This document shows positions 47,138-57,892 of a stretch of 64,000 nt of DNA, piece by piece. The notes beneath the pieces are model-generated. The model was not told the origin of the DNA, did not search any database, and was given only the letters and a program-made list of their open reading frames with translations. The stretch's first letter is position 1. Each line of letters opens with the position of its first letter. The translations under genes and the position numbers were made by a program. Source of the stretch: Carnobacterium sp. 17-4 (GTDB lineage Bacteria > Bacillota > Bacilli > Lactobacillales > Carnobacteriaceae). Location: the NCBI RefSeq assembly GCF_000195575.1, contig NC_015391.1, forward strand, positions 346,501 through 410,500, read 5' to 3'.

Positions 47138-48073
47138 ATGACCAAAAGTGTAACTGTAAAACAATTAGTAGACTCTCTGAAGTTAGAAGTACATAACGGA
47201 GAGGAATTTCTTGATCGCAAAATTTTAACAGATGATATTTCACGACCTGGTCTTGAACTTACTGGTTATTTTAATTATTATCCTCAAGAACGGATACAAT
47301 TATTCGGTAGAACGGAAATTTCTTTTTCTGAGCAAATGACTAGTGATGAACGGTTAATTGTGATGCGAAGAATGTGTCAGCCAGATACACCTGCATTTCT
47401 TATTTCAAGAGGACTAACTCCTCCGAAAGAGTTGGTACAAGCAACAACTGAAAAAAGCATTCCTTTACTCTTATCTCCACAATCAACTACGCGTTTATCT
47501 AGCAATGTAACGAATTTCTTAGAAGCTGAATTAGCTGAACGTATTGCTATGCATGGTGTGCTAGTAGATATTTATGGAATGGGTGTTATGATCACTGGAG
47601 ATAGTGGAGTAGGTAAAAGTGAAACGGCTTTGGAATTAATTAAAAGAGGACACCGACTTGTAGCCGATGACCGCATTGAGTTGTATGTAATCGATGATAA
47701 AAAAATCGTAGGAGAGCCACCTGAAATTTTAAGTCATTTAATGGAGATTCGTGGAATAGGTATTATAGATGTCGTCAATCTATTTGGGGTTGGATCAATC
47801 CGTTTAAGTAAAGTGGTTAATTTAGTGGTTAATTTAGAACTTTGGGATAAAGAAAAAACGTATGATCGATTAGGTAGTGGAGATGAAAAACAACGTATTT
47901 TAAATGTTGATGTACCCAAAATTTCGATTCCAGTTAGAACGGGACGTAATTTGGCAATCATTATTGAAAGTGCAGCGATGAATACCAGAGCAAAAATCAT
48001 GGGGTACAATGCTACTGAAACATTCGAACGCAATTTAGAAAAATTAATCAAAAAAAATTCAACTGAACAGTAA
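47138..48073 (+). CDS. hprK: HPr kinase/phosphorylase
   Basis: 311 residues. It phosphorylates HPr of the PTS on Ser46 when glycolytic intermediates are high, and so controls carbon catabolite repression through CcpA, and removes the phosphate when phosphate is high. Walker A GDSGVGKS is at residues 154-161, followed by HRLVADDRIEL and the HprK signature MEIRGIGIIDV. The N-terminal domain (1-130) is also present. First gene of an operon with lgt, gpsA and galU, a standard arrangement in lactic acid bacteria. Confidence 0.97.
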   Translation: MTKSVTVKQLVDSLKLEVHNGEEFLDRKILTDDISRPGLELTGYFNYYPQERIQLFGRTEISFSEQMTSDERLIVMRRMCQPDTPAFLISRGLTPPKELVQATTEKSIPLLLSPQSTTRLSSNVTNFLEAELAERIAMHGVLVDIYGMGVMITGDSGVGKSETALELIKRGHRLVADDRIELYVIDDKKIVGEPPEILSHLMEIRGIGIIDVVNLFGVGSIRLSKVVNLVVNLELWDKEKTYDRLGSGDEKQRILNVDVPKISIPVRTGRNLAIIIESAAMNTRAKIMGYNATETFERNLEKLIKKNSTEQ

Positions 48074-48089
48074 GATTGGAGATTAAAGT

Positions 48090-48938
48090 ATGAGCAATCT
48101 GTTAGGAGCAATTAATCCAATTGCCTTTTCATTAGGACCTCTTGATGTATATTGGTACGGAATCATTATCGCTGCAGCTATATTTGTAGCAATTTTTTTA
48201 AGTACACGAGAGGCTGAAAAAAGAGGAATTGATGGAGAGCATATCGTGGATATGGCTCTTTGGGCGCTCCCGATAGCTTTCATTGGAGCACGTTTGTATT
48301 ATGTAGTATTTGAATTAGACTATTATCTTCAAAATCCTGGTGAAATCATAGCAATTTGGAATGGTGGTATAGCGATTTATGGTGGCTTGATTGCGGGGGG
48401 ATTAACTGTCTACTGGTACACAAAGAAACATGGGATTCCGCTTTGGTTAATGTTGGATATTTTAGCACCAAGCGTATTGCTAGCGCAAGCAATTGGACGT
48501 TGGGGCAATTTTATGAATCAAGAAGCTCATGGAGGAGAAGTAACAAAATCGTTTTTAGAAAATCTATTCTTGCCTGAATTTATTATTAATCAGATGGAAA
48601 TTAACGGTCTGTACTACCAACCTACTTTTTTATATGAGTCTGTATGGAGTTTAGTTGGTTTTGTACTAATTGTTATCTTGCGAAATAAGAAACATTTATT
48701 TAGACAAGGTGAAGTGGCATTGAGTTATGTACTATGGTATTCTCTTGGACGTTTCTTTATTGAAGGTCTTAGGACAGATAGCTTATGGATTTTTGATTTT
48801 ATTCGTGTGTCGCAAGCTTTATCTGTTGTTTTATTTATAGGAGCACTCAGCCTATGGATTTACAGAAGAAGAGATTACCCGCCTGTTCCGTATTATTTAG
48901 ATGGAATGAACCAACCAGAAAAGAAACAGTCGAAATAA
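48090..48938 (+). CDS. lgt: Prolipoprotein diacylglyceryl transferase
   Basis: 282 residues, seven membrane segments. It moves a diacylglyceryl group from phosphatidylglycerol to the lipobox cysteine of prolipoproteins, such as the two PstS proteins of this window. The Lgt signature GRWGNFMNQEAHGG is near residue 135; PTFLYESVWSL and LGRFFIEGLRTDSL are also conserved. It begins 16 nt after hprK. The C-terminal tail is short and charged. Confidence 0.96.
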   Translation: MSNLLGAINPIAFSLGPLDVYWYGIIIAAAIFVAIFLSTREAEKRGIDGEHIVDMALWALPIAFIGARLYYVVFELDYYLQNPGEIIAIWNGGIAIYGGLIAGGLTVYWYTKKHGIPLWLMLDILAPSVLLAQAIGRWGNFMNQEAHGGEVTKSFLENLFLPEFIINQMEINGLYYQPTFLYESVWSLVGFVLIVILRNKKHLFRQGEVALSYVLWYSLGRFFIEGLRTDSLWIFDFIRVSQALSVVLFIGALSLWIYRRRDYPPVPYYLDGMNQPEKKQSK

Positions 48939-48953
48939 AGGAGCCTGAGTAAA

Positions 48954-49958
48954 ATGTCAAAGAAAGTAGCCGTTTTAGGAGCTGGTTCTTGGGGAACTGC
49001 TTTAGCAATGGTATTAGAAGAAAATGGAAATGATGTTCGTATATGGAGTCATAAAGCAAAACAAGCAGATGAAATTAATCTTAAACACACCAATAAATTT
49101 TATTTGCCTGCAGTTGTTTTAGCTGACAGGATTAACGCAACTCATCATATTGAAGAAGCGATTAAAGATGCCGAAGTGATTGTTTTTGTGGTTCCAACAA
49201 AAGCTATTCGTGAAGTCGCTAAGAAAGTTGCACCATTTTTAACTAAGCCAACGGTCATTGTTCATGCAAGCAAAGGGCTAGAGCAAGAGAGTCACAAACG
49301 TATTTCAGAAATTTTAGAAGAAGAAATTCCCGAAAGCAAACGTCAAGCGGTTGTAGCTTTATCGGGTCCTAGTCACGCTGAAGAAGTTGCGCTTAAAGAT
49401 TTAACGACAATAACAGCAGCCTCAAAAAATGACGAAGCTGCTAAAATCGTACAAGAATTATTTATGAACGATTACTTTAGAATTTATACTAACGATGATA
49501 TTATCGGCGTTGAATTGGGTGCAGCTTTGAAAAATATTATTGCAGTAGGAGCCGGAGCACTTCAAGGATTAGGTTATGGCGATAATGCAAAGGCAGCTTT
49601 AATGACTAGAGGGTTAGCTGAAATAAGCCGCTTAGGTGTAGCCTTTGGTGCAGATCCAATCACTTTTCTTGGATTAAGTGGTGTAGGGGATTTAATTGTC
49701 ACTTGTACAAGTATCCATTCTAGAAACTGGCGAGCTGGTCACATGTTAGGCAAAGGAAACAGCTTGAAAGAAGTTCTTGAAAGTATGGGAATGGTAGTAG
49801 AAGGAATTGCAACCACTAAAGCAGCATATGAATTAGCTCAGGAAAAAGGGATTGAGATGCCAATTACTGCAGCAATTTACGAAGTATTGTATAATGGAGC
49901 TAAAGTTGAAGATATTATTGTCTCATTGATGCAACGAGAAGGAAAATCAGAAGCATAA
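48954..49958 (+). CDS. gpsA: NAD(P)H-dependent glycerol-3-phosphate dehydrogenase
   Basis: 334 residues. It reduces dihydroxyacetone phosphate to sn-glycerol-3-phosphate, the backbone of phospholipids and teichoic acids. Rossmann motif [10 protein letters not shown] at the N-terminus; catalytic lysine in [13 protein letters not shown]; substrate segment [13 protein letters not shown] followed by SRNWRAG. It begins 15 nt after lgt in the same operon, so lipid-related steps are grouped. Confidence 0.96.
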   Translation: MSKKVAVLGAGSWGTALAMVLEENGNDVRIWSHKAKQADEINLKHTNKFYLPAVVLADRINATHHIEEAIKDAEVIVFVVPTKAIREVAKKVAPFLTKPTVIVHASKGLEQESHKRISEILEEEIPESKRQAVVALSGPSHAEEVALKDLTTITAASKNDEAAKIVQELFMNDYFRIYTNDDIIGVELGAALKNIIAVGAGALQGLGYGDNAKAALMTRGLAEISRLGVAFGADPITFLGLSGVGDLIVTCTSIHSRNWRAGHMLGKGNSLKEVLESMGMVVEGIATTKAAYELAQEKGIEMPITAAIYEVLYNGAKVEDIIVSLMQREGKSEA

Positions 49959-50003
49959 GGAAATAAATACCCATTATCTAAATCAATTGGAGGAATAAAA
50001 GAC

Positions 50004-50885
50004 ATGCAAAAAGTACGTAAAGCGATTATCCCCGCAGCAGGATTAGGAACACGATTTTTACCAGCAACAAAAGCTATGGCTAAAGAAATGTTACCAATTG
50101 TAGACAAACCAACGATTCAGTTTATTGTAGAAGAAGCAATTAACTCTGGGATTGAGGATATTTTAATTGTAACTGGGAAAAGCAAGCGACCTATTGAAGA
50201 CCACTTTGACTCAAATCCAGAACTGGAAGCTAATCTAAAATCTAAAGGAAAAATGGAACTTTTAGAATTAGTCGAAGAAACAACTGGCTTAAATTTATTT
50301 TTTGTTCGCCAATCTTATCCAAAAGGTTTAGGCGATGCAGTTTTACAAGCCAAAGCATTTGTCGGAAATGAACCATTTGTTGTTATGCTTGGAGATGATT
50401 TAATGGAAGATGAAGTTCCGCTAACCAAACAACTGATTAACGGATACGACAAAACCCATGCATCAAATATTGCCGTAATGAAAGTGCCTCATGAGGAAAC
50501 CTCAAAATATGGAATTATTGATGTGGAAGGACAAGTAGACGAAACAACTTATAATGTTCGTCGTTTTGTTGAAAAACCAAATCCAGAAGATGCACCAAGT
50601 GATTTAGCGATCATTGGACGTTACTTATTAACTCCTGAAATCTTTGATATTTTAGAAACACAAGAACCAGGTGCTGGAAATGAAATTCAACTAACGGATG
50701 CAATCGATACTCTAAATAAAACGCAACGTGTTTTTGCACATGAGTTTAAAGGAACCCGTTATGATGTTGGAGATAAATTTGGCTTCTTGAAAACAAGCAT
50801 CCAATATGGCTTGAGACACCCAGAAATAAAAGATTCTTTAAATGAATACATTATTGAATTAGGCAAAAAATTAGAAGCTGAATAA
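50004..50885 (+). CDS. galU: UTP-glucose-1-phosphate uridylyltransferase
   Basis: 293 residues. It makes UDP-glucose from glucose-1-phosphate and UTP, for glycolipids, teichoic acid decoration or exopolysaccharide. The nucleotide loop [19 protein letters not shown] is at residues 11-29; MLGDDLM and [11 protein letters not shown] are further hallmarks. Last gene of the hprK operon, followed by a perfect terminator. The glucose-1-phosphate supplier, pgcA, lies 1.9 kb downstream. Confidence 0.96.
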   Translation: MQKVRKAIIPAAGLGTRFLPATKAMAKEMLPIVDKPTIQFIVEEAINSGIEDILIVTGKSKRPIEDHFDSNPELEANLKSKGKMELLELVEETTGLNLFFVRQSYPKGLGDAVLQAKAFVGNEPFVVMLGDDLMEDEVPLTKQLINGYDKTHASNIAVMKVPHEETSKYGIIDVEGQVDETTYNVRRFVEKPNPEDAPSDLAIIGRYLLTPEIFDILETQEPGAGNEIQLTDAIDTLNKTQRVFAHEFKGTRYDVGDKFGFLKTSIQYGLRHPEIKDSLNEYIIELGKKLEAE

Positions 50886-50898
50886 CAGATATTAAATA

Positions 50899-50945
50899 AA
50901 ATACAAAGAGGTGAGCGAAAAATCGTTTACCTCTTTGTATTTTTC
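50899..50945 (+). terminator. Terminator after galU
   Basis: Perfect 13-base arms (50900-50912 and 50929-50941) ending in a T run. Confidence 0.9.
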
Positions 50946-50981
50946 TGCCTTGAACAAGACCTATTAAAAATACCACCTATA

Positions 50982-50990
50982 TGCTATACT
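50982..50990 (+). promoter_or_regulatory. Extended -10 promoter for the TPR gene
   Basis: TG-C-TATACT, 35 nt before the start codon; no clear -35. Confidence 0.45.
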
Positions 50991-51024
50991 GATTAGTAAA
51001 TGTTACTTTAGAGGAGGATTGCAT

Positions 51025-51456
51025 ATGTCTGAAATTGAAAATCAAAAGGCGACGATTATAGAAGTTATTCCAACAAGTGAATTTTATTTTAAGCGTGGAA
51101 TTGCTGCATTTCAAAAAAATGAAATGGATCGTGCAAAAAAATACTTCTCACGAGCAGTAACTTTATCAAAAAACGAAGAGGAAAGTATTTTTGCCTCTTG
51201 CCAATTAGCTATTTGTTATCAACATACTGGTGAATACGATGAATCAATCAAAATTTTAGATGAACTAATTAAAAACAGTGGCGATATTTTCGCAGAAGCC
51301 TACTATTTCCAAGCCAATAATTATGCTTTTTTAGAAGATTTAGAGCAGTCATTAATATTAGTGGAACAATACCTGACTCTAGACCCAGACGGTGACTTTG
51401 TTGACGAAGCATCTGAGTTGCAAGAAACACTAAAAATGGAATTAAATGAATTTTAA
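51025..51456 (+). CDS. Small tetratricopeptide-repeat protein
   Basis: 143 residues from ATG 51025, seven bases after GAGGAGG. About three TPR-like helical pairs: FYFKRGIAAFQKNEMDRAKK, then CQLAICYQHTGEYDESIKIL, then AYYFQANNYAFLEDLEQSLI. TPR proteins act as protein-binding adaptors; no partner can be read here. Cytoplasmic. It is commonly found near trxB in related genomes as far as I recall. Own promoter; no strong terminator before trxB. Confidence 0.8.
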   Translation: MSEIENQKATIIEVIPTSEFYFKRGIAAFQKNEMDRAKKYFSRAVTLSKNEEESIFASCQLAICYQHTGEYDESIKILDELIKNSGDIFAEAYYFQANNYAFLEDLEQSLILVEQYLTLDPDGDFVDEASELQETLKMELNEF

Positions 51457-51561
51457 TAGCAAATGCTTATTTACTTCTAATTTGTAAGCAAAAAAATAGC
51501 GATTATTTCCAAAAAGGTGTAAAGTAAGATTAAACGATTAAGGAAAATGAGGGGTTTTATA

Positions 51562-52527
51562 ATGGAAACAGAAGAAAAAATTTATGATGTTGTTGTTATT
51601 GGAAGCGGCCCAGCAGGGATGACAGCTGCTTTATATGCTTCAAGATCAAATTTATCTACGCTGATGTTGGAACGCGGAGTACCCGGCGGACAAATGATCA
51701 ATACAGCAGAAATTGAAAATTATCCTGGGTTTAATAGTATCGCAGGACCAGAGTTATCTGAAAAGATGTTTGAAGGTTCTAAGCAATTTGGAGTAGAGTA
51801 TGCGTATGCTGATGTTAAAGAAATTCAACAAGGAACAGAATACAAAACAATTATTGCTGGAAAAAAAATCTTTAAAACACGCTCAATCATTATTGCAACT
51901 GGTGCAGAACACCGTAAATTAAGTGTTGGTGGCGAAAATGAATACAATGGCCGTGGTGTCTCTTACTGTGCCGTTTGTGATGGAGCTTTTTTCCGTAATA
52001 AAGAGTTAGTAGTTGTTGGCGGAGGAGACTCGGCTGTTGAAGAAGGAACTTATTTAACTCAATTTGCTAAAAAAGTTACAATCATTCACCGTCGTGATGA
52101 GCTAAGAGCTCAAAAAATCCTTCAAGATAGAGCTTTTAAGAATGAAAAAGTTGATTTCATTTGGGATTCTACCGTAGAAAATATTTATGGTGATGAAAAC
52201 AAAGTAACAGGTGTCAAAGTTAGAAACGTTCATACAAGTGAAGTCACAGAATTTCCTGCAGATGGCGCATTTATTTATGTCGGTATCTTGCCAAACACAG
52301 ATAAATTTAGAGACTTAGGTATTACGGATGAAGAAGGTTGGATTCCAACTAATGAAACAATGGAAACTTCACAACCTGGAATTTTTGCTATTGGAGATGT
52401 TCGTTTAACTCCTTTACGTCAAGTTGCAACAGCTGTTGGTGACGGTAGTTTAGCAGGTAATGCTGTCTTCCACTATGTTGAGAAACTAAAGGAAAGCTTA
52501 GAAGCAAAAGCGATTAGTTCAAAATAA
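51562..52527 (+). CDS. trxB: Thioredoxin reductase
   Basis: 321 residues from ATG 51562, with GGGG seven bases before. A flavoprotein that passes electrons from NADPH to thioredoxin. FAD motif GSGPAGMTAALYASR, redox-active CAVC in YCAVCDGAFF near residue 140, NADPH motif VVGGGDSAVEEG, and second FAD motif AIGDVRLTPLRQ. It supports thiol balance in the cytoplasm. A terminator follows. Confidence 0.96.
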   Translation: METEEKIYDVVVIGSGPAGMTAALYASRSNLSTLMLERGVPGGQMINTAEIENYPGFNSIAGPELSEKMFEGSKQFGVEYAYADVKEIQQGTEYKTIIAGKKIFKTRSIIIATGAEHRKLSVGGENEYNGRGVSYCAVCDGAFFRNKELVVVGGGDSAVEEGTYLTQFAKKVTIIHRRDELRAQKILQDRAFKNEKVDFIWDSTVENIYGDENKVTGVKVRNVHTSEVTEFPADGAFIYVGILPNTDKFRDLGITDEEGWIPTNETMETSQPGIFAIGDVRLTPLRQVATAVGDGSLAGNAVFHYVEKLKESLEAKAISSK

Positions 52528-52559
52528 TAGCAAAGTAAAAATAATTTTAAAAAGTAACA

Positions 52560-52594
52560 AAAAAAGAAACAAGAGAAATCTTGTTTCTTTTTTT
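52560..52594 (+). terminator. Terminator after trxB
   Basis: AAAAGAAACAAGA and TCTTGTTTCTTTT arms followed by Ts. Confidence 0.88.
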
Positions 52595-52707
52595 GTGGAA
52601 ATAATCGTTACCCATATTGATTATTTTTTGCAATTAGAATGGTTAATGAACTATAAAAAGGTCAACCGATTATTTGAATTGAAAAGTGTGCTAGGATGAA
52701 TAAGAAG

Positions 52708-52735
52708 TGGTATACTTACAAGGGAAGCGTTAACG
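52708..52735 (+). promoter_or_regulatory. pgcA promoter with cre-like site at the transcription start
   Basis: Extended -10 TG-G-TATACT (52708-52716). Right after it, GGGAAGCGTTAACG (52722-52735) matches the CcpA cre consensus TGNAANCGNTNNCA except for its first and last base. A site there would repress when bound. Confidence 0.4.
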
Positions 52736-52776
52736 AAAAAATTAAAAACTACTAATTATGTAAAGGGTGAATTGAA

Positions 52777-54504
52777 ATGAGCTGGAGAGAGACTTATCAA
52801 CTTTGGGAAAATTTTAATGATTTAGAAACTGAATTAAAAGAAGAATTAAAATCTTTAAAAGATGATTCGGATACATTAGAAGATGCATTTTATGCTCCTC
52901 TAGAATTTGGAACGGCAGGCATGCGCGGAATCATTGGTGCAGGTGTTAATCGTATGAATGCTTACACAGTAAGACAAGCAACAGAAGGGCTAGCTCTTTT
53001 TATGGACAGCCTTGGAAATGAAACGCAAAAACGTGGAGTCGCAATCGCTTATGATTCAAGACATAAGTCTCCAGAATTTGCTATGGAAGCTGCAAGAACA
53101 CTTGGAGCACATGGAATTCCAGCTTTTGTTTTTGAAAGTCTTCGTCCAACACCAGAATTATCTTTTGCTGTTCGTCATTTAAATGCATTTGCAGGAATCA
53201 TGATTACTGCAAGTCACAACCCAGCTGAATATAATGGGTACAAAGTGTACGGAGAAGATGGTGGCCAAATGCCGCCTAAAGAAGCAGATGCTTTAACAGC
53301 CTATGTTCGCAGTGTCGAAAATATTCTTGAAATTGAAGCATTATCACAAGAAGACCTTGAATCACAAGGACTACTTACGATTATTGGAGAAGATGTAGAT
53401 AGCGAATACTTAAAAAATGTGGAAAAAGTTACGGTTAATTCAGAGTTAGTGAAGGAAATGAGCAAAGAGATGAAATTAGTCTATACGCCACTTCATGGAA
53501 CTGGAAAAATGTTAGGCGAAAGAGCTTTGAAAAATGCCGGATTTGAATCTATTTACCTTGTTCCAGAACAAGCTGAAGCAGATCCTGATTTCCCGACTGT
53601 TAAATCTCCTAATCCTGAGGAACCTGGCGCATTTGAATATGCAGTCAATTTAGGTCAAGAAATTGATGCTGATGTATTAGTGGCAACAGATCCAGATGCT
53701 GACCGATTGGGAATAGCTGTTAAGACTGCAGAAGGCCATTATGAAGTGTTAACAGGAAATCAAATTGCAAGTTTGATGCTACACTATTTATTAACTGCAC
53801 AAAAAGAAGCAGGCACATTACCAACTAACGGAGTGGTTCTTAAGTCGATTGTTTCTAGTGAATTGCCTACGCAAATCGCAGATAGTTTTAATGTCAAAAT
53901 GGTGGACGTTTTAACAGGGTTTAAATTTATTGCTGAAAAAATCAAGCAATATGAAACTGATGGCAGTCAAACTTTCTTGTTCGGTTTTGAAGAAAGCTAT
54001 GGTTACCTGGTGTCACCATTTGTACGTGACAAAGATGCCATTCAAGCTCTTGTGCTGATTGCAGAAGTAGCTGCTTATTATAAACAAAAAGGCGATACAT
54101 TATACGATGGATTGAAACAAATTTTCCATAACTATGGTCACTTTAAAGAAAAAACAATTTCCATCAGCATGCAAGGCATTACCGGAGCTGAAAAAATTAA
54201 AGCGTTAATGGTGAAATTCCGTGAAGAGTCACCAAAAGAATTTGCTGGAATTGAAGTTGAATGCGTAGAAGATTTTTCAATCTCCAAACGTACGCTTCAT
54301 GATGGGACAATTGAAGATATTGATATGCCTACAGCTGATGTCTTGAAATACAAATTAGTCGACAACAGTTGGATTGCTATCCGTCCTTCAGGAACAGAAC
54401 CAAAAATCAAATTCTACATTGGTGCATGTGATGATTCAGGCGTAGAGATTGAAAATAAAGTTATTCGTCTTGAAGAAAGCATCAATTCAATTGTGAAGGA
54501 ATAA
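52777..54504 (+). CDS. pgcA: Alpha-phosphoglucomutase (phospho-sugar mutase family)
   Basis: 575 residues. It converts glucose-6-phosphate and glucose-1-phosphate into each other. The phosphoserine loop TASHNPAEYNGYK, metal loop ATDPDADRLGIAV, sugar-binding GFEESYGYL and phosphate-binding RPSGTEPKIKFYI are all present. The size and motifs fit the PgcA type of Firmicutes. With GalU it gives UDP-glucose. Its promoter carries a cre-like site, hinting at carbon control. The start follows AAAGGGTG. Confidence 0.95.
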   Translation: MSWRETYQLWENFNDLETELKEELKSLKDDSDTLEDAFYAPLEFGTAGMRGIIGAGVNRMNAYTVRQATEGLALFMDSLGNETQKRGVAIAYDSRHKSPEFAMEAARTLGAHGIPAFVFESLRPTPELSFAVRHLNAFAGIMITASHNPAEYNGYKVYGEDGGQMPPKEADALTAYVRSVENILEIEALSQEDLESQGLLTIIGEDVDSEYLKNVEKVTVNSELVKEMSKEMKLVYTPLHGTGKMLGERALKNAGFESIYLVPEQAEADPDFPTVKSPNPEEPGAFEYAVNLGQEIDADVLVATDPDADRLGIAVKTAEGHYEVLTGNQIASLMLHYLLTAQKEAGTLPTNGVVLKSIVSSELPTQIADSFNVKMVDVLTGFKFIAEKIKQYETDGSQTFLFGFEESYGYLVSPFVRDKDAIQALVLIAEVAAYYKQKGDTLYDGLKQIFHNYGHFKEKTISISMQGITGAEKIKALMVKFREESPKEFAGIEVECVEDFSISKRTLHDGTIEDIDMPTADVLKYKLVDNSWIAIRPSGTEPKIKFYIGACDDSGVEIENKVIRLEESINSIVKE

Positions 54505-54541
54505 AAAATAACGGAAAAACAACGCAAAGTAACTAAATTTA

Positions 54542-54596
54542 TACTGACCCTTAAATGTTAGACCAAAAATCTAGCGTTTGGAGGTCAGTTTTTTTA
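54542..54596 (+). terminator. Terminator after pgcA
   Basis: ACTGACC pairs with GGTCAGT as the base of a longer imperfect stem, followed by a T run. Confidence 0.82.
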
Positions 54597-54698
54597 TGTA
54601 ATCTAGAATACAAAAATGTCGTACCTTTGGCAAATTGACTAAGGATTGATTAAGTTTCAAGGAAAAGCTTGAGATAACTATACACGACACACCCGGCA

Positions 54699-54707
54699 TG
54701 CTATAAT
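54699..54707 (+). promoter_or_regulatory. Extended -10 promoter for rapZ-yvcK-whiA
   Basis: TG-C-TATAAT, a near-ideal extended -10, 45 nt before the rapZ start. Confidence 0.6.
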
Positions 54708-54751
54708 GAGTTAAGTGAAGTCCAAAGAACCAAAAGAAAGAGGCGAATAAG

Positions 54752-55639
54752 ATGGTAGATAGTCTACAATTAGTCATTCTTACTGGAATGAGTGGAGCAG
54801 GTAAAACAGTGGCAATGCAGAGTTTTGAGGATATGGGTTATTTTTGTGTGGACAATATGCCGCCAAGCTTACTGCCGAAATTTTGGGAATTAGTTAAAGA
54901 ATCTGGTAAATTAACAAAAATTGCTTTAGTGATTGATTTACGTTCGAGAGCCTTCTTTGAAGAAATCGTAACAGCTTTGGAATCTATGGATAATACCTCT
55001 TTTGTGACCACAAAAATAGTCTATTTAGATGCAAGTGATGAAGAATTGGTTTCTCGTTATAAAGAAACACGACGCACACATCCTTTAGCAATGAATGGAC
55101 GTCTTATTGTAGGAATAAAAAAAGAAAGAGAATTATTAGAAGACATAAAAGGGCGAGCACAAATTGTGATTGATACAACGAAATTGACGCCACGACAATT
55201 AAGAGAAAAAATCAATAGTAATTTTAAAACTGTTGATACTGAGTTATTTAGAATTGAAATGGTATCATTTGGATTCAAATATGGCTTACCAATTGATGCA
55301 GATGTAGTGATGGATGTCCGCTTTTTACCTAATCCTCATTATATTGATAGTTTAAGACCATTAACAGGTCAAGATAAACCTGTTTATGACTATGTAATGA
55401 AACAACCAGAAACAGAAATATTTTATCGTAAATTTACAGATTTATTAGAGTATATTTTGCCGGGATACAAAAAAGAAGGTAAAAACAATGTTACTATCGC
55501 AATTGGCTGTACGGGTGGAAAACACCGTTCAGTAGCCTTAGTTGAACGGATTGCTCAGAAAATTGAAATCGATGGGTACCCTGTCCATGTAACTCATCGC
55601 GATAAAGGAAAGGTTAAAGAATCGGTGAATCGTTCATGA
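54752..55639 (+). CDS. rapZ: RapZ/YvcJ family nucleotide-binding protein
   Basis: 295 residues. Walker A GMSGAGKT at the N-terminus (residues about 11-18), and the C-terminal RapZ domain with [13 protein letters not shown]-like sequence, then [10 protein letters not shown]. In E. coli RapZ targets the small RNA GlmZ for decay and so controls GlmS; in Bacillus YvcJ is a GTPase that affects competence. Here it starts the conserved rapZ-yvcK-whiA operon; its stop overlaps the yvcK start. The role in this organism is not known. Confidence 0.93.
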   Translation: MVDSLQLVILTGMSGAGKTVAMQSFEDMGYFCVDNMPPSLLPKFWELVKESGKLTKIALVIDLRSRAFFEEIVTALESMDNTSFVTTKIVYLDASDEELVSRYKETRRTHPLAMNGRLIVGIKKERELLEDIKGRAQIVIDTTKLTPRQLREKINSNFKTVDTELFRIEMVSFGFKYGLPIDADVVMDVRFLPNPHYIDSLRPLTGQDKPVYDYVMKQPETEIFYRKFTDLLEYILPGYKKEGKNNVTIAIGCTGGKHRSVALVERIAQKIEIDGYPVHVTHRDKGKVKESVNRS

Positions 55640-56652
55640 TACAAGAAAGAAAGAAAAATAGACCTAAAATTGTGGTCATTGGCGGAGGTACTGGATTACC
55701 TGTAATTTTGAATGGTTTAAAATCAAAAGAAGCAGATGTAACAGCCATTGTAACTGTTGCTGATGATGGAGGAAGTAGCGGAACGTTAAGGAACTATGCC
55801 AATATCGTTCCGCCAGGAGATATTCGTAATGTGTTGATCTCTCTTTCCAATATTCCTCCTGTTCAAAAAGAAATTTTTCAGTATCGATTTGATACAAATG
55901 ATAACTTTTTAGCAGGACACTCAATTGGGAACCTGGTCATTGCGGCTATGTCTGAAATGAGAGGAAGTATTTTTGAAGCCATTCAATTATTGTCTAAAAT
56001 GATGTTAGTAGAGGGACACGTTTACCCAGCAGCAGAAGAACCTTTAACGTTGCATGCTATTTTTGAAGATGGGTCTAAAATTTCAGGCGAATCAAAAATT
56101 GCCAAAGAAAGAAAAAAAATAGAACGTGTATATGTAACAACAGTAGAAGATGATCATAAAGCTAAAGCTTCTAGAAAAGTCATTGCAGCTATTCATGATG
56201 CAGATATGGTTGTTTTAGGACCAGGAAGCTTATTCACGAGTATTTTACCCAATCTAATGATTGATGATTTAGGGGAAGCGGTTAAAGAGACTGAAGCAAA
56301 AGTTGTTTACATTTGCAATATCATGACTCAGCTTGGCGAAACCGAAAATTTTACGGATGCTGATCACATATGTGTGTTGCATCAACACTTAGGAAAAAAA
56401 TTCATTGATACGGTTTTGGTTAATATCGGTGAAGTTCCGGAAAACTATATGGATACCGAACGCTATAATGAGTACTTAGTACAAGTAGCCCATGATTTTA
56501 AAGGATTAGCTGAGGAAGTTCCTTCTATTATATCGGATGATTTCCTTGAATTAAGAGACCAAGGAGTCTTTCATAATGGAACAAAAGTTGTGGATGAATT
56601 ATTTAAAATAGCTTTTGATAATAGACGATTAGAAAAAAGAAATAATTACTAA
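55636..56652 (+). CDS. yvcK: Gluconeogenesis factor YvcK/CofD-like
   Basis: 338 residues. N-terminal [17 protein letters not shown], then [14 protein letters not shown] and PPGDIRN, the hallmarks of the CofD-like family. In Bacillus YvcK is needed on gluconeogenic carbon sources, binds UDP-sugars and affects cell-wall synthesis. It overlaps rapZ by four bases and precedes whiA by 34 nt. Confidence 0.94.
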   Translation: MIQERKKNRPKIVVIGGGTGLPVILNGLKSKEADVTAIVTVADDGGSSGTLRNYANIVPPGDIRNVLISLSNIPPVQKEIFQYRFDTNDNFLAGHSIGNLVIAAMSEMRGSIFEAIQLLSKMMLVEGHVYPAAEEPLTLHAIFEDGSKISGESKIAKERKKIERVYVTTVEDDHKAKASRKVIAAIHDADMVVLGPGSLFTSILPNLMIDDLGEAVKETEAKVVYICNIMTQLGETENFTDADHICVLHQHLGKKFIDTVLVNIGEVPENYMDTERYNEYLVQVAHDFKGLAEEVPSIISDDFLELRDQGVFHNGTKVVDELFKIAFDNRRLEKRNNY

Positions 56653-56686
56653 ATAAAGGAATAAATAATAGAAAGGGGGTTACTCC

Positions 56687-57643
56687 ATGTCTTATGCCTC
56701 AGAAGTAAAAAAAGAATTGACTCAATTAGAAGTTCATAGGGAGCACGCTAAAGCTGAGTTAGCTGCGTTAATTCGCATGAATGGAACGGTTGGCTTAGTT
56801 GATAAAAAATTTATTTTAAACGTACAAACTGAAAATGCAGCTATTGCAAGAAGAATCTATGTGTTGTTGAAAGATCATTTTGATGTTGAAAGTGAATTGT
56901 TGGTTCGGCGGAAAATGAAATTAAAGAAAAACAATGTGTATATTGTACGGTTAAAACACGGAACGAAAGAGGTTCTCTCAGATTTATCTATTATGGAGGG
57001 AATGTCTTTTCATAGCCATGTTTCAGACGAAGTAATGATGAATACTCAAAAAGTAAAATCGTATTTACGAGGCTCTTTTTTAGCAGGAGGATCCGTGAAT
57101 AATCCAGAAACAAGTCGTTATCATCTTGAAATTCATTCGAGTTATGAGGAACATAATGATGATATTTGTCAAATGATGAATCAATTCGATATGAACGCTC
57201 GTACATTAGAAAGACGAAATGGGTATATTACTTATTTGAAAGAAGCAGAAAAAATTGCGGATTTTTTAGCTTTAATTGGCGCAACAAGTGGAATGCTTAA
57301 GTTTGAAGATGTACGAATCATCAGAGATATGAGGAATTCAGTAAATCGTTTAGTCAATTGTGAAAATGCCAATCTAAATAAGACGATTGATGCGGCAAGT
57401 AAACAAATTGAAAGCATTAAATTTATTGATGAGATGATTGGATTAGATAAAATTCCCACAAAACTAAGAGAAATCGCACTTGTGCGTTTAGAATATCCAG
57501 AAGTAACGCTAAAAGAATTAGGAGAAATGATTCCTAGCGGGACAATTAGTAAATCCGGAATCAATCATCGTTTGCGCAAGCTGAATGAGATGGCAGAAAA
57601 CTTAAGAACTAAGGAACATACAAGATCCGTTGTAGGCAATTAA
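56687..57643 (+). CDS. whiA: DNA-binding protein WhiA
   Basis: 318 residues. The N-terminal part resembles LAGLIDADG homing endonucleases without nuclease activity ([14 protein letters not shown]), and the C-terminal part is a helix-turn-helix ([20 protein letters not shown]). It regulates sporulation in actinomycetes and affects division and nucleoid layout in Firmicutes. The start follows AAAGGGGG. Last gene of the operon; no strong terminator is seen, only a small TAGACT/AGTCTA hairpin (57696-57712) before a T-rich stretch. Confidence 0.95.
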   Translation: MSYASEVKKELTQLEVHREHAKAELAALIRMNGTVGLVDKKFILNVQTENAAIARRIYVLLKDHFDVESELLVRRKMKLKKNNVYIVRLKHGTKEVLSDLSIMEGMSFHSHVSDEVMMNTQKVKSYLRGSFLAGGSVNNPETSRYHLEIHSSYEEHNDDICQMMNQFDMNARTLERRNGYITYLKEAEKIADFLALIGATSGMLKFEDVRIIRDMRNSVNRLVNCENANLNKTIDAASKQIESIKFIDEMIGLDKIPTKLREIALVRLEYPEVTLKELGEMIPSGTISKSGINHRLRKLNEMAENLRTKEHTRSVVGN

Positions 57644-57820
57644 AAAAATATATGTATAAAGACATGAAAGAAATTTATCGTTTCGGAGAGAAATGTAGAC
57701 TTGGTCAGTCTATAAATTCTGCTTGTTTTTTCATTATAACTGGGCTACACTGTAATAGTTGGTATTTTGGCGATTGTCAAAATAGGATAGCTTCTTAAAC
57801 AAGTTCGTTTGAGTATAGCA

Positions 57821-57892
57821 GTCCCCTTAGTGTAATGGATATCACGCAAGATTCCGATTCTTGAAATGGGGGTTCGATTCCCTCAGGGGGCA
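57821..57892 (+). tRNA. tRNA-Arg, anticodon CCG
   Basis: A full cloverleaf can be drawn: 7-bp acceptor stem (GTCCCCT with AGGGGGC, one G-T pair), a short D arm, anticodon stem CAAGA/TCTTG with loop TTCCGAT (anticodon CCG, reads CGG arginine codons), variable loop AAAT, and T arm GGGGG/CCCTC with loop TTCGATT. The 3' CCA is not encoded. It stands alone between whiA and a dihydrouridine synthase gene. Confidence 0.93.
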
